Program-made: the position numbers and the translations under genes
In this document: in pieces, positions 43,809 through 54,173 of the stretch
How positions within the stretch are numbered: position 1 is the stretch's first letter
Layout: each line of letters begins with the position of its first letter
Notes under the pieces: generated by a model
Databases searched by the model: none
Seen by the model: the letters and a program-made list of their open reading frames with translations, nothing else
What the model was told of the DNA's origin: nothing
NCBI GenBank assembly: GCA_016708585.1
Contig: JADJFK010000002.1
Location: 1 to 64,000, forward strand
Direction: 5' to 3'
DNA length: 64,000 nucleotides
Source of the DNA: Sulfuritalea sp.
GTDB taxonomy: Bacteria > Pseudomonadota > Gammaproteobacteria > Burkholderiales > Rhodocyclaceae

Positions 43809-43841
43809 AAGGCCGCAGCGGGAAACCGCTGCGGCCTTTTC
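43809..43841 (+). terminator. aceA terminator
   Basis: AAGGCCGCAGCGG-gaaa-CCGCTGCGGCCTT then TTC; a 13-bp perfect stem, 23 bases after the stop. Confidence 0.9.
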
Positions 43842-43959
43842 TTATGTCCGGCCGGCAAGGGGCTGACGGTACCCGCAGGATTGCGTTACAGTCGGCGCAG
43901 GGAACAGACGCAAACCAGGCACAACCATGGGCGACGGACGCAGCCAGAAAGGTAAGTCG

Positions 43960-44820
43960 ATGCTCTTGTCTGCCATCCAGATCGGCCTGCTGGCCTATGC
44001 CGGACTGGCCGCGCTGATCTACTTCAAGCAGGACGCTTTGGTGTTCCAGGCGGCGATGGAGCGCGGGTATGAGGCTACGCCGGCCCGCATCGGCCTGCGT
44101 TTCGATGCATTGACACTGGCTACCGAAGACGGTGAAACGCTAGACGCCTGGCATGTCCCGGCCAGAGCCGGCGCCAGCGCACACGGCCTGGTCCTGGTCT
44201 TCCACGGCAATGCCGGCAACATCGGACATCGCCTTGACTATCTGCGCATGTTCCACGATCTCGGTTATGCCAGCCTGATCCTTGACTACCGCGGCTATGG
44301 CCGCAGCAGCGGCAAGCCGTCGGAGGACGGTACTTACCTCGATGCCGCCGCCGCGTGGCGCCATGCCACGCAAGCGCTCGGCTACCCGGCCGGAAAGATT
44401 GTGCTCTTCGGCGAGTCCATGGGCGGCGCGGTGGCGGCGCAACTCGCTACGGTGCAGAAGCCGGCGGCGCTGGTACTGGCGTCGACCTTCACCTCGGTGC
44501 CGGACCTCGGTGCCGGAATCTACCCCTGGCTGCCGGTTCGCCTGCTCGCACGCATCGGCTATGACACGCGCGAGCGCCTGGCAACGATCGCTGCTCCTGT
44601 GCTGGTGATCCACAGCCGCGGCGACGACATCATTCCCTTTGCCCATGGCGAGCAATTGTTCGCCGCGGCCAAACCGCCCAAGAAGTTCCTCGAAATCGAG
44701 GGCGGCCACAACGACGGCTTCGTCTTCAATCGCGAGGCATGGGTACGCGGGCTCGATGACTTCCTGCGCTCCGCCCTCGAGCCAAAAGCGGCTCAGACGC
44801 CGGCTGCCGCCGTCCAGTAG
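43960..44820 (+). CDS. Alpha/beta hydrolase, membrane-anchored (ABHD13/Bem46-like)
   Basis: A 286-residue serine hydrolase. After an N-terminal helix (LLSAIQIGLLAYAGLAALIYF) come the oxyanion HGNAGNIGHR, LDYRGYGRSSGKPSE and the nucleophile GESMGG; the acid is probably in HSRGDDIIPF and the His in EGGHNDGF. Substrate unknown; relatives are esterases of the inner membrane. I preferred ATG 43960 (AAAGGT upstream) over 43927. Its last 28 bases overlap the convergent LysR gene. Confidence 0.85.
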   Translation: MLLSAIQIGLLAYAGLAALIYFKQDALVFQAAMERGYEATPARIGLRFDALTLATEDGETLDAWHVPARAGASAHGLVLVFHGNAGNIGHRLDYLRMFHDLGYASLILDYRGYGRSSGKPSEDGTYLDAAAAWRHATQALGYPAGKIVLFGESMGGAVAAQLATVQKPAALVLASTFTSVPDLGAGIYPWLPVRLLARIGYDTRERLATIAAPVLVIHSRGDDIIPFAHGEQLFAAAKPPKKFLEIEGGHNDGFVFNREAWVRGLDDFLRSALEPKAAQTPAAAVQ

Positions 44821-45698
44821 GCAGAGTCGCGCCAGCGCGCCTTCAGCAGGTCGATGAACGAGCGCACGCGCAGCGGCAGGTGGCGGCGTTGCGGCACCAC
44901 GGCGTGGATACCGACCGGGGGCGCGGCGAATTCGTCGAGCACCGTCACCAGCCGTCCGGCCTTGATGTCGGCGCCGACTTCCCACAGGGAGCGCCAGGCC
45001 AGGCCTTTGCCGGCCAGCGCCCAGTCGTGGAGTACCGCACCGTCATTGCACTCGAAGCCGCCGCCCACTTTGAACACCCTGACCTCGTCTTCGACGCGCA
45101 GGGTCCATCCGCGCTGCTGGCGCAACGACAGGCAGTTGTGCTCGGCAAGAAAAGTCGGCGCTGGCGGCACGCCGAATCTGGCGATGTAGTCAGGGCTGGC
45201 GACCACCACCCGGCGCATTTCCCCCAGGCGGATGCTGATCAGGCTGGAATCGGCCAGATCGCCGATGCGGATCGCGCAGTCGACGTTTTCTTCGACCAGA
45301 TCCACAAGGCGATCGGAAAGTTCGAGGCGAACCGTGACTTCAGGATTCTCCGTCATGAAATCCATCAGCAAGGGCGCCACATGCCGCCGCCCGAATCCGG
45401 CGGGTGCAGAAACCTTGAGATGCCCTCCGGGACGGATGCCGCCCAGGCTCACCGCGCCCTCCGCATCGGCCAGTTCGCGCAGGATGCGCTGGCATTCCTC
45501 AAGGAAGGCAGCGCCCTCGAAGGTCAATGAAATCCGGCGCGTCGTGCGCAGCAGCAGTTTCGCCCCAAGGCGTTCCTCCAAGGCATCGAGCCGGCGACCG
45601 ATGATGGCCGGCGTAACCCCTTCGATGCGGGCAGCCGCGGACAAACTGCCACGACTTGCGACATCAACAAAGGCAGATATCTGCTTGAATTGGTCCAT
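44793..45698 (-). CDS. LysR-family transcriptional regulator
   Basis: A 301-residue LysR regulator: N-terminal winged helix (MDQFKQISAFVDVASRGSLSAAARIEGVTPAIIGRRLDALEERL, split by the turn at residues 18-37) and a C-terminal periplasmic-binding-like effector domain. It is divergent from aceB with a 105-base gap, so control of aceB is a fair guess but unproven. A dispersed-repeat copy inside encodes GVPPAPTF in the hinge between the two effector subdomains. Confidence 0.9.
   Translation of the reverse strand: MDQFKQISAFVDVASRGSLSAAARIEGVTPAIIGRRLDALEERLGAKLLLRTTRRISLTFEGAAFLEECQRILRELADAEGAVSLGGIRPGGHLKVSAPAGFGRRHVAPLLMDFMTENPEVTVRLELSDRLVDLVEENVDCAIRIGDLADSSLISIRLGEMRRVVVASPDYIARFGVPPAPTFLAEHNCLSLRQQRGWTLRVEDEVRVFKVGGGFECNDGAVLHDWALAGKGLAWRSLWEVGADIKAGRLVTVLDEFAAPPVGIHAVVPQRRHLPLRVRSFIDLLKARWRDSAYWTAAAGV
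45150..45173 (+). repeat. Dispersed 24-bp repeat, copy 6 (inside the LysR gene)
   Basis: Copy AAAAGTCGGCGCTGGCGGCA plus four bases. The coding strand reads G-V-P-P-A-P-T-F, the same frame as the lpxK copy. Confidence 0.7.
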
Positions 45699-45707
45699 TA
45701 CATACTT

Positions 45708-45718
45708 TTAGTAACTAA
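45708..45718. promoter_or_regulatory. Palindrome between the LysR gene and aceB
   Basis: TTAGTAACTAA is a near-perfect dyad (TTAGT/ACTAA) of the T-N-A type bound by LysR proteins, ten bases upstream of the LysR start in the divergent gap. A role in autoregulation or aceB control is inferred only from position. Confidence 0.4.
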
Positions 45719-45803
45719 TCATTTGATCGCATCGTAGCTTCTATATCCTATTTTGCAAGAATAGAATTTGACCGTCCCAGCAACCCATTTTCAGGAGTTC
45801 CCC

Positions 45804-47396
<1,593 letters not shown>

Positions 47397-47417
47397 GTGT
47401 CTGCCGCAGTCGGCGCC

Positions 47418-47441
47418 AAAAGTCGGCGCCGGCGATACGGC
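47418..47441 (+). repeat. Dispersed 24-bp repeat, copy 7
   Basis: Copy with one change (GATAC for GACAC), 22 bases after the aceB stop. The preceding bases CAGTCGGCGCC look like a partial second copy. Confidence 0.83.
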
Positions 47442-47454
47442 GATGTGTTGCCAG

Positions 47455-47487
47455 AACGGCATTCGACGTGAGTCGGATGCCGTTTTT
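47455..47487 (+). terminator. aceB terminator
   Basis: AACGGCAT-t-CGAC-gtga-GTCG-g-ATGCCGTT with following T run, after the repeat copy. Confidence 0.85.
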
Positions 47488-47765
47488 CTTTGCGCAAAGA
47501 TAAGCAAACCCTTATAGAAGCCTACTTGATCCCCTAATCACAACAATCTCTTTTACGCCACGCGAACCCGCTGCAATAATCCGCCAAGAAACCATAAACG
47601 CAGTCTGGATAAGCAAGCTCAGTCATTGATGAGGGGGAATCACGGATTTCGGGCTTCCTGATATCGAAAGACGGAGCCGCAGCAGTGGGCAAAAAATTCC
47701 ATGCAGGGCATACAGGCCGCAGATCGGGCGGCAGGACTTTTAATTCTTTATCGGGAATAACGAAA
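47488..47765 (+). promoter_or_regulatory. Control region of the sulfide dehydrogenase cluster
   Basis: The gap from aceB to the NapC-like gene is 369 bases including repeat copy 7 and the terminator. It contains TTGAT-ccccta-ATCAC (47528-47543), a dyad resembling an FNR/Anr half-site pair but with six instead of four spacer bases. No gene is seen in it and no strong promoter could be assigned. Confidence 0.35.
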
Positions 47766-49482
47766 ATGGCGGAGAACTCACCGGGTGATCTCACTCCCGA
47801 ACCCCGCAAGGGCGTGTTCGGCTGGCTCAAGCGTCAGCCACAGTGTTCGATCGGGCGAATGCTCGTCATCGGCATCGTGGGCGGCATCATGATCTGGGGC
47901 GGCCTCAACATGGGAATGGAATACACCAACCGTTCCGACTTCTGCATGTCCTGCCACGAAATGACGATCCCCTTCGAGGAACTGAAGAAGACCGTCCACT
48001 ACAAGAACCGCAGCGGCACCACGGTGCAATGCGCCGACTGCCATGTCGCCAGCAGCAAGACGCCGACCGACTACATGTTCAAGTCCATGCAGAAACTCAT
48101 TGCGGCGCGCGACGTGGTCGGCCACATACTGGGCACGATAGACACGCCGGAAGAAATATGAGGCTTACCGTCTGGCCATGGCCGAGCGCGTGTGGGAACG
48201 CATGAAGGATCGCGACTCGAAGGAATGCCGCAACTGCCACGACTTCAAGACCATGGACCCGGCGAAGCAAAAGGACCGGTCGGTGACCAAACACGAAGGC
48301 GCCATAGAAGACGGCAAGACCTGCATCGACTGCCACAAGGGCATCGCGCACAAGCCGGTTCATCTGAAGAAGGACCCGGCGCAAGCACAGCCAGCCGCAG
48401 CGCCAGCCGCTGCCGCTGCGCCGCAAGCTGCCGCAAGTCCCGCGGAGGCCGTCGCAACAGGTGCCGCGAATGTGGCCAAAGCCGGCGCTACCGCGGCCGC
48501 CAGCACCGCCACGGCGGCCGCGACGGCAATGTCTGCGGCCTCCACCGCAATGACGGCCGGCACCGGGCCGGCCAAGGCGACGCCAAAGGCAGAAGCGGCC
48601 GGCGCCACCGCACCGGCCGCCGGCGGAACCGTCACGGCCCTGGACTGGAGCAAAGTGCCGACGCGCCAGATCAAGGTCTTCTATCCCGGCCAGGCCGGTC
48701 TGGAATGGATCATGAACAAGGCCGACCATTCCTCCGCCGCCGACATCGTCGAGAAAAAGCGCGCCTGCGCCAAGTGCCACGAGGGTGACGCCAACGAAGT
48801 CGGCACAGCCATCGTAACGGGCAAGCCGGTCGGCGTTTCCAAGACTGTGATGGAACCGACCCCGCCCCCGGGCAAGGTCGGCTTCATCCCCGTGACGTTC
48901 CAGACCACCCACGACGGCAACAAGATTTACTTCCGCTTCGAATGGGTGCCGCCGAAGAACGGCGACAAGAAGCTCGACCCAAAGAACGAGGTCAAGCTCA
49001 CCATGATGTTCGACGGCGGCGGTACGGTCGAGGGCAGCGAACTGAATGGCTGCTGGGGTACCTGCCATGTCGACTTGCGCACCATGAAGGATGCCAAGGA
49101 TGACAAGAAGACGAAATACATCACCGGTGCCGACCTGGCCGGCGGCAAGTTCATGGACCTGATCCAGTTCCGCAGTGGTAAAGGCCAGGCCCCGGTCGAC
49201 GGCTGGGTGGACAGCGAACGCCACATGGACGGCGGCAAGAGCGGACTCAAGGCCGAAGGCAAGAAGGAAGGAAACAAGTGGGTGGTCGTCTTCGAGCGCT
49301 CACTGGCCGGCGGTGGCAAGGGCGACCATGCCATTACTGCCGATAAGGTGTATAACTTCGGCTTCGCGCTGCACGAGGACTTCACCAATGCCCGCTTCCA
49401 CTATGTGTCGCTGGGCTATCAGTTCGGTCTCGACAAGCCGAATCCGAGTGTAAAAAACTATATCGACGTACAAAAGCAATAA
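47766..49482 (+). pseudogene. NapC/NirT tetraheme cytochrome fused to an ethylbenzene-dehydrogenase-like haem domain, single-base frameshift
   Basis: After the membrane helix (MLVIGIVGGIMIWGGLNMGM) come CMSCH and CADCH, then the frame stops at 48161 in TIDTPEE-I. One extra base near 48151-48153 explains this: without it the text continues as PEKYEAYRLAMAERVWERMK with CRNCH and CIDCH, completing a normal four-haem NapC/NirT domain. An Ala/Pro-rich linker of about 80 residues follows, then CAKCH, an unusual CWGTCH, and an EB_dh-like domain ending NARFHYVSLGYQFGLD. Span = 572 codons + 1. It would pass electrons between quinones and periplasmic partners. Error or real break is open. Confidence 0.85.
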
Positions 49483-49535
49483 GGCGGCAATCGATTTTTC
49501 AGCAGTACATTCATCAAACTCTGGAGGAAATACTA

Positions 49536-50114
49536 ATGATGATGAAGTGGAGAGGATGGGCGCTGGCCACCGGCGCCCTGGCGGTATCCGCGATGGCCCA
49601 GGCAGCGCCACCCTCGGCGGCTATGCTGTCGAATGCCTGTGCCGGCTGCCACGGCACCAACGGTGGCAGCGCCGGGCCGACGATGCCCAGCCTGGCAAGC
49701 CAGTCCAAGGAAGCCATTGAAGCCGCCATGAAGAAGTTCAAGAACGGCGAACGCCCCGGATCGGTCATGGGCCGTCTGGCGAAGGGTTACAGTGATGCCG
49801 AAATCACCGCCATGGCCGAGTTCTTCTCCAAGCAGAAGCTTCATGTCACCTCGCAGAGCGTCGATGCAGCCAAGGTCAAGAAGGGCGCCAGCCTGCAGGA
49901 ATCCAACTGCGGCCGCTGCCACATCGAGGACGGCAGGGAAGGCAAGGATGACACTCCGGTGATGGCCAGCCAGTGGCTGCCCTACATGCAGATGCAGATG
50001 GCCGACTACCTGTCGGGCAAACGCAAGATGCCGGAAAAGATGAAGGAGAAGGTCGATCCGATGTCCAAGGAAGACCTGGACGCCCTGCTCCACTTCTACG
50101 CCAGCGTTAAATAA
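49536..50114 (+). CDS. Dihaem cytochrome c, probable FccA subunit of flavocytochrome c
   Basis: A 192-residue periplasmic protein with a signal peptide (up to AMAQA) and two c-haem motifs, CAGCH near residue 35 and CGRCH near residue 125. The layout matches the c4-like dihaem subunit of flavocytochrome c sulfide dehydrogenase, and the flavoprotein gene follows by 14 bases. It takes electrons from the flavin. A GGAGGAAA site precedes three tandem ATGs. The gene name fccA is likely but not certain. Confidence 0.87.
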   Translation: MMMKWRGWALATGALAVSAMAQAAPPSAAMLSNACAGCHGTNGGSAGPTMPSLASQSKEAIEAAMKKFKNGERPGSVMGRLAKGYSDAEITAMAEFFSKQKLHVTSQSVDAAKVKKGASLQESNCGRCHIEDGREGKDDTPVMASQWLPYMQMQMADYLSGKRKMPEKMKEKVDPMSKEDLDALLHFYASVK

Positions 50115-50128
50115 GGGGGAATGACAAC

Positions 50129-51409
50129 ATGACACTGGATCGCAGAAGTTTTCTGAAACTGGTTGGCGCCGGAGCCGGCGCCGCGGGCCTGCCGATGATC
50201 GGCCGTGCCGCCGAACTGATGCCCAAGGGCGCCAAGCGCGTGGTGGTGGTCGGCGGCGGCTACGGCGGCACCATCGCCGCCAAGTACATCCGCATGATGG
50301 ACAAGAGCATCGAAGTGGTGATGATCGAGCGTAACGATCATTTCGTTTCCTGCCCCTTTTCCAATCTCTACATCGGCGGCATCCTCAAGGATCTCAACCC
50401 GCTGACCATCAAGTACGACAAGCTCGCTGCCAACCATGGCGTCAAGGTGGTGCAGGCCGAAGTCACGGCCATCGACCCCGCGGCCAAGGTGGTCACGACC
50501 TCCAAGGGCACGGTCAGCTATGACCGCCTGGTGCTTTCGCCCGGAGTCGATTTCCGCCTTGAAGAGATGAAGGGTTATGACGCGGCCGCGATGGAAAAAA
50601 TGCCTCACGCGTGGAAAGCCGGCCCGCAGACCGTGCTGCTGAGGAAGCAGCTGGAAGCCATGAAGGACGGCGGCACCATGGTGATGACCATCCCGCTGAG
50701 CCCCTACCGCTGCCCGCCCGGACCTTACGAACGCGCCAGCATGGTGGCCCACTATTTGAAGGCCAACAAGCCGAAGTCCAAGATCGTGGTGCTCGACGCA
50801 AATCCGGACATCACCTCCAAGGGCGGCCTGTTCAAGAAGGGATGGAAGGACAACTACGAGGGCATCATCGACTATCGTCCGGCGAAGAAGGTCACCGAGG
50901 TCGAACCGGGCAAGATGACGGTTCTGATCGAAGGCCTGGAAGACGTCAAGGGCGACGTGGTCAACGTCATTCCGCCGCAACGCGCGGGCCAGATCGCCGT
51001 GGCCGCCGGGCTCGTCGGGGACGACAAGAACTGGTGCACGGTCAATCCGACTACCTTCGAGTCGACCAAGCAGGCCGGCATCCACGTCATCGGCGATGCC
51101 TCCAATGCGGGTGCGATGCCGAAATCCGGCTATTCGGCCAACTCCGAAGCCAAGGTCTGCGCGATGAACATCGTCGCGCTGATGAACGGCAAGGAACTCA
51201 CCGAGATGTCCGGCATCAACACCTGCTACAGCTACATCACCGATAAGGAAGCCGTCAGCGTCGCGGCCGTGTACAAGGTTGCCGACGGCAAGATCATTGC
51301 CGTGCCGAATTCCGGTGGCGTTTCGCCGGCAGACTTCTCGGCCGCCAAGATCGAGGCTGTATATGCAGAGAGCTGGCTGCGGAACATCCTGACCGAAATG
51401 TCGACCTGA
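50129..51409 (+). CDS. fccB: Flavocytochrome c sulfide dehydrogenase, flavoprotein subunit
   Basis: A 426-residue FAD protein of the FCC family. A twin-arginine signal (DRRSFLKLVGAG) exports it folded. FAD binds at VVVVGGGYGGTIAAKY. The redox-active cysteines lie in VSCPFSNLYIGG, and the conserved CPPGPYERASM is typical of FCC rather than of membrane sulfide:quinone reductases. Together with the dihaem cytochrome it oxidises sulfide in the periplasm. The order here places it behind the multihaem quinone-linked cytochrome gene. Confidence 0.92.
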   Translation: MTLDRRSFLKLVGAGAGAAGLPMIGRAAELMPKGAKRVVVVGGGYGGTIAAKYIRMMDKSIEVVMIERNDHFVSCPFSNLYIGGILKDLNPLTIKYDKLAANHGVKVVQAEVTAIDPAAKVVTTSKGTVSYDRLVLSPGVDFRLEEMKGYDAAAMEKMPHAWKAGPQTVLLRKQLEAMKDGGTMVMTIPLSPYRCPPGPYERASMVAHYLKANKPKSKIVVLDANPDITSKGGLFKKGWKDNYEGIIDYRPAKKVTEVEPGKMTVLIEGLEDVKGDVVNVIPPQRAGQIAVAAGLVGDDKNWCTVNPTTFESTKQAGIHVIGDASNAGAMPKSGYSANSEAKVCAMNIVALMNGKELTEMSGINTCYSYITDKEAVSVAAVYKVADGKIIAVPNSGGVSPADFSAAKIEAVYAESWLRNILTEMST

Positions 51410-51427
51410 GCAGGCTCATGCTGCTCC

Positions 51428-51462
51428 AAAAACAAACCCCGCCATGGCGGGGTTTGTTTTTT
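51428..51462. terminator. Bidirectional terminator between fccB and dut
   Basis: AAACCCCGCC-at-GGCGGGGTTT in an AAAAAC / GTTTTTT frame, between convergent genes. Confidence 0.93.
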
Positions 51463-51478
51463 CGTTCCCGAAACAGGG

Positions 51479-51934
51479 CTAGTTGTGTCCGGTACTGCCG
51501 AAACCACCGCCACCGCGATCGCTGGCCGGAAATTCGTCAACGACATTGAAGGCCACCTGCACCACCGGCACCACCACCAGTTGGGCGAGCCGGTCGAGCG
51601 GATTCAGGGTGAAGGTCTCCTGCCCGCGATTCCAGGTTGAAACGAATATCTGGCCCTGATAGTCCGAGTCGATCAAACCGACCAGGTTGCCCAGCACGAT
51701 GCCATGCTTGTGACCGAGCCCCGAGCGCGGCAGGATCATCGCCGCGAGGCCGGGATCCGACAGGTGGATCGCGATACCCGTCGGCACCAGCACGGTTTCG
51801 CCCGGACGGATCGTCAAGGTCGCATCGATACAGGCGCGCAAGTCGATGCCGGCCGAACCGGCCGTAGCGTACTGCGGGGCGTAGCCATCCTGCTTCAGGC
51901 GGGCATCGAGGATCTTGAGGTCAATGCTGGCCAC
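51479..51934 (-). CDS. dut: dUTP diphosphatase
   Basis: A 151-residue trimeric dUTPase. Motifs: AGIDLRA, PRSGLGHKHG, GLIDSDYQGQI, and the mobile C-terminal arm RGGGGFGSTG. It removes dUTP and supplies dUMP for thymidylate. It follows coaBC by one base and is cotranscribed, the common arrangement. Confidence 0.97.
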   Translation of the reverse strand: MASIDLKILDARLKQDGYAPQYATAGSAGIDLRACIDATLTIRPGETVLVPTGIAIHLSDPGLAAMILPRSGLGHKHGIVLGNLVGLIDSDYQGQIFVSTWNRGQETFTLNPLDRLAQLVVVPVVQVAFNVVDEFPASDRGGGGFGSTGHN

Positions 51935-51935
51935 G

Positions 51936-53123
51936 CTACTGCTCCATCAGGCTAGCGATGTGCGCGACGATGCCGCGCGCCACTTCGGACTTTTCTGCCG
52001 GCGGCAGGACATGCGCGCCGGCCGCGTCGAACAGTGTGACCGCATTGCTGTCGCCACCCAGGCCGTCCTGCACCAGATTGCCGACCACTAGCGCGAGCTT
52101 CTTCGCCACGCGCTTGCCTTCGGCATACTTCGCCAGATCCTGACTCTCGGCGGCGAAGCCGACGCAAAACGGCGCATCCGGCCGCGCCGCGACTTCGGCA
52201 AGGATGTCGGGGTTGGCTTCGAGTTCCAGGGTGAGGGTGGCCGTGCCTTTCTTGATCTTTTGCGCGGATTCCTGCCGTGGCCGGTAGTCGGCCACGGCGG
52301 CGACGCCGATGAATACATCCTGCCCGGGTAGCGCCCGCATCACGGCGTCGCGCATCTGACAAGCGCTCTTCACATCAACCCGCAGCACGCCGCGCGGTGT
52401 CGCCGACGTCACCGGGCCGGTGACCAAGGTCACCTCCGCACCCGCTTCGGCACACGCGCGCGCCAGGGCGAATCCCATCTTGCCGGAACTCGAATTGGTC
52501 AGGCCGCGCACCGGATCGAGCGCTTCGAAGGTCGGCCCGGCGGTCAACAAGACACGTTTGCCTGCAAGGGTTTTGGCTTGCAGCGAGGCATGCAACTCGT
52601 CGAACAGTTCCTGGGCTTCCAGCATGCGTCCGTCGCCCACTTCGCCGCAGGCTTGCTCACCGTGGGCGGGGCCCAGAACGCTGACAGCATCGGCCCGCAA
52701 CTGAGCAACGTTGCGCTGCGTTGCCGGGTTCTCCCACATCTGGCGGTTCATCGCGGGAGCCACCAGCAGCGGGCAGTCGCGCGCGAGGCAAAGCGTGGAA
52801 AGCAGGTCATCGGCGAAGCCGTGCGCCAGCTTGGCCAGAAAATCCGCGGTCGCCGGAGCCACCAGCAAAGCCGCCGCGCCGCGGGTCAGGTCGATGTGCG
52901 CCATGCCGTTGTCCATGCGCTCGTCCCACAGCGCCTGCCAGACACGGCGGCCGGTCAGCGCCTGGAACGTTGCCGCACCGACAAACTGCGCGCCGGCTGC
53001 CGTCATCGCGACATCGACTTCTGCGCCGGCCTTGACCAGCAGGCGCACCAGCTCCGCCGCCTTGTAGGCCGCGACGCCGCCGGTCACGCCCAGCACGATG
53101 CGCCTGCCCTGAAATTCGTTCAT
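51936..53123 (-). CDS. coaBC: Bifunctional phosphopantothenoylcysteine decarboxylase/synthetase
   Basis: A 395-residue fusion in CoA synthesis. The N-terminal flavoprotein CoaC shows VTGGVAAYKAAELVR and APAMNRQMWENPATQRN; the C-terminal CoaB shows LTAGPTFEALDPVRGLTNSSSGKMG. The ATG at 53123 gives the usual N-terminus (MNEFQGRRIVLGVTGGVA), although its ribosome site is weak. Divergent from radC. Confidence 0.96.
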   Translation of the reverse strand: MNEFQGRRIVLGVTGGVAAYKAAELVRLLVKAGAEVDVAMTAAGAQFVGAATFQALTGRRVWQALWDERMDNGMAHIDLTRGAAALLVAPATADFLAKLAHGFADDLLSTLCLARDCPLLVAPAMNRQMWENPATQRNVAQLRADAVSVLGPAHGEQACGEVGDGRMLEAQELFDELHASLQAKTLAGKRVLLTAGPTFEALDPVRGLTNSSSGKMGFALARACAEAGAEVTLVTGPVTSATPRGVLRVDVKSACQMRDAVMRALPGQDVFIGVAAVADYRPRQESAQKIKKGTATLTLELEANPDILAEVAARPDAPFCVGFAAESQDLAKYAEGKRVAKKLALVVGNLVQDGLGGDSNAVTLFDAAGAHVLPPAEKSEVARGIVAHIASLMEQ

Positions 53124-53169
53124 GACATTAAAATCCAGTCGATCGGCAATCAAGCGGGGATTCTAAACC

Positions 53170-53850
53170 ATGGCCATACGCGATTGGCCCGCGGCGGAAC
53201 GCCCGCGCGAGCGGCTTGCCCAACAGGGCGCGGCGGCCTTGTCCGACGCGGAACTGCTGGCGATATTCCTGCGTGTCGGCGTGCGCGGCAAGAGCGCGGT
53301 CGATCTGGCCCGCGATCTGCTGGCGAGTTTCGATGGCGACTTGGCGCGCCTGGCTGCCGCGAGCATCAAAGAGCTTGCCCGCCTTCCGGGCATCGGCCCG
53401 GCCAAGGCCGCCCAACTCGCCGCAACGCTTGAACTGGCCCGCCGGGCGCTCGCCGGATCGATCAAGGCAAAGGATGCAATGGCCTCGCCCCGGGAAGTAC
53501 GCGACTGGTTGCGCCTGTCGCTGGGTAACCTGCAGCACGAAGTCTTCGTCGCCCTGTGGCTGGATGCCCAGAACCGGCTGATCGCCAGCGAGGAACTGTT
53601 TCGCGGCACGCTGACGCAAACCAGCGTTTATCCGCGTGAAGTCGTCAAGCGGGCTCTCATGCATAACGCCGGCGCCGTGATCCTGGCCCACAACCACCCG
53701 TCAGGCCTTGCCGAACCCTCACGCGCCGACGAAGTACTCACTTCTTCACTGAAACAGGCGCTGGCGCTGATCGACGTCAAGCTCCTGGACCATTTCATCG
53801 TGACCGGAGGCGCGGACCCGCTCTCTTTTGCCGAACGAGGATTGATATAA
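53170..53850 (+). CDS. radC: RadC-family JAB-domain protein
   Basis: A 226-residue protein with a helix-hairpin-helix part (ARLPGIGPAKAAQLAA) and a C-terminal JAB/MPN+ metalloprotease-like domain, HNHPSG...PSRAD, containing the metal ligands. The historic link to DNA repair is doubtful. Its ATG at 53170 is 46 bases from the divergent coaBC start. Confidence 0.95.
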   Translation: MAIRDWPAAERPRERLAQQGAAALSDAELLAIFLRVGVRGKSAVDLARDLLASFDGDLARLAAASIKELARLPGIGPAKAAQLAATLELARRALAGSIKAKDAMASPREVRDWLRLSLGNLQHEVFVALWLDAQNRLIASEELFRGTLTQTSVYPREVVKRALMHNAGAVILAHNHPSGLAEPSRADEVLTSSLKQALALIDVKLLDHFIVTGGADPLSFAERGLI

Positions 53851-53855
53851 AAGGA

Positions 53856-53885
53856 TTGAGTTTTAGGGCAATTGTTTGGTAAACT
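53856..53885 (+). promoter_or_regulatory. rpmB-rpmG promoter
   Basis: TTGAGT (53856-53861), 18-bp spacer and TAAACT (53880-53885), placing the start about 30 bases before rpmB. A GC-rich GCGGGC discriminator follows, in line with stringent control. Confidence 0.6.
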
Positions 53886-53921
53886 AGCGGGCTTCGCAAA
53901 ATCAGCATTCAGGAGCATCAC

Positions 53922-54158
53922 ATGTCTCGCGTATGTCAAGTGACGGGCAAGGCCCCGATGGTAGGGAACAACGTGTCCCACGCCAACAACAAGACCAAGC
54001 GTCGCTTTCTGCCTAACCTGCACAGCCGCCGCTTCTGGATCGAAACCGAAAACCGCTGGGTCAGCCTGCGCGTGTCGAACGCCGGTCTGCGCACCATCGA
54101 CAAGAAGGGCATCGACGTCGTCCTCGCCGAGCTGCGTGAGCGCGGCGAGCGCGTCTAA
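53922..54158 (+). CDS. rpmB: 50S ribosomal protein L28
   Basis: A 78-residue basic protein with the L28 pattern MSRVCQVTGKAPMVGNNVSHANNKTKRRF and LRTIDKKGIDVVL. CAGGAG precedes the ATG. First gene of rpmB-rpmG. Confidence 0.98.
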   Translation: MSRVCQVTGKAPMVGNNVSHANNKTKRRFLPNLHSRRFWIETENRWVSLRVSNAGLRTIDKKGIDVVLAELRERGERV

Positions 54159-54173
54159 TCAGGAGAACACATC

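Noticed and set aside
47528..47543. FNR/Anr box before the sulfide dehydrogenase cluster
   Set aside because: The spacer is six bases instead of four and one half-site is imperfect; recorded only as a weak dyad.
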